NCBI GenBank assembly: GCA_023439505.1 | Contig: JAEXNR010000054.1 | Location: 1-50,695 of the forward strand | DNA from: Bacillota bacterium | Lineage (GTDB): Bacteria > Bacillota > Clostridia > Lachnospirales > Lachnospiraceae | Direction: 5' to 3' | DNA length: 50,695 nucleotides | Part shown: in pieces, positions 50,589-50,695 of the stretch | Position numbering within the stretch: the stretch's first letter is position 1 | Layout of the letters: every line of letters begins with the position of its first letter | Translations under genes and position numbers: made by a program | The notes under the pieces: generated by a model | The model's database searches: none | What the model was told of the DNA's origin: nothing | The model's input: the letters and a program-made list of their open reading frames with translations, nothing else

Positions 50589-50695
50589 TTAACTGGACTT
50601 TTTTACCGGTAATGTATCTATTATGATTTCTTCTGATACATCAACGTCATTAAGATTATATTTCCAATGGAAAATTACGGGTTCCTCATTAACTT
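50589..50695 (-). CDS. 3' end of an unidentified gene at the right edge
   Basis: On the minus strand an open frame enters from the window edge and ends at TAA (50591-50589) after about 34 codons. It reads in part V-F-H-W-K-Y-N-L-N-D-V-D-V-S-E-E and ends V-K-K-S-S. No function can be assigned. It lies just beyond the IS element. Confidence 0.4.
   Translation of the reverse strand, partial: VNEEPVIFHWKYNLNDVDVSEEIIIDTLPVKKSS

Overview
The window comes from a low-G+C, anaerobic, spore-forming member of the Clostridia, most like Lachnospiraceae or close relatives. This rests on spoIIR, a SPOCS/LysM spore-type protein, a veg gene, an isoleucine T-box ahead of ileS, an NAD-linked bifurcating-type [FeFe] hydrogenase operon, a reverse rubrerythrin with a PerR-like regulator, and QueT. 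No rRNA, tRNA or CRISPR array was seen.

Layout. 1-9 kb: a secreted beta-helix-like surface protein behind a structured leader, ClpB, a PrcB-type lipoprotein, Veg, a SPOCS/LysM protein and a small helical hypothetical. 9.2-10 kb: a c-di-GMP-I (GEMM-I) riboswitch ahead of a degenerate GGDEF protein. 10-21.9 kb: ispE, spoIIR, murI with a DUF1934 gene, a CapA-like protein, plsC, a VanY-like carboxypeptidase, nicotinate phosphoribosyltransferase and a large hybrid histidine kinase. 22-31 kb: T-box/ileS, a trigger-factor-like lipoprotein, a YgiQ-type radical SAM protein and a DEAD-box helicase with a long leader. 31-33 kb: an oxidative-stress block (perR, reverse rubrerythrin, tpx). 33.3-35 kb: a chemoreceptor.

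35.3-45.5 kb is the most interesting part. A minus-strand operon encodes hydC, a lone GHKL ATPase, a thioredoxin-like [2Fe-2S] ferredoxin, hydB and hydA. Diverging from it, the plus strand carries a PAS/GGDEF-like protein, a DRTGG-like protein, an RsbW-like ATPase, an [FeFe]-hydrogenase-like protein with altered H-cluster motifs, a second DRTGG-like protein and a PHP phosphoesterase. I infer a redox or H2-sensing and signalling module attached to the bifurcating hydrogenase. Between the two DRTGG-side genes lies a perfect hairpin placed exactly between a strong Shine-Dalgarno and the start codon.

45.7-47.8 kb holds asnS and queT (convergent) with a long intergenic hairpin; queT has a consensus promoter and a structured leader. 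The last 2.8 kb is accessory: a small membrane ORF, a ParE/RelE-type toxin-antitoxin pair, an IS1380-family transposase broken by two frame disruptions, and the end of an unknown gene at the window edge.

Starts were chosen from visible Shine-Dalgarno sequences, so several are shorter than the longest open frame. All functional calls are from motif reading by eye, not database searches.
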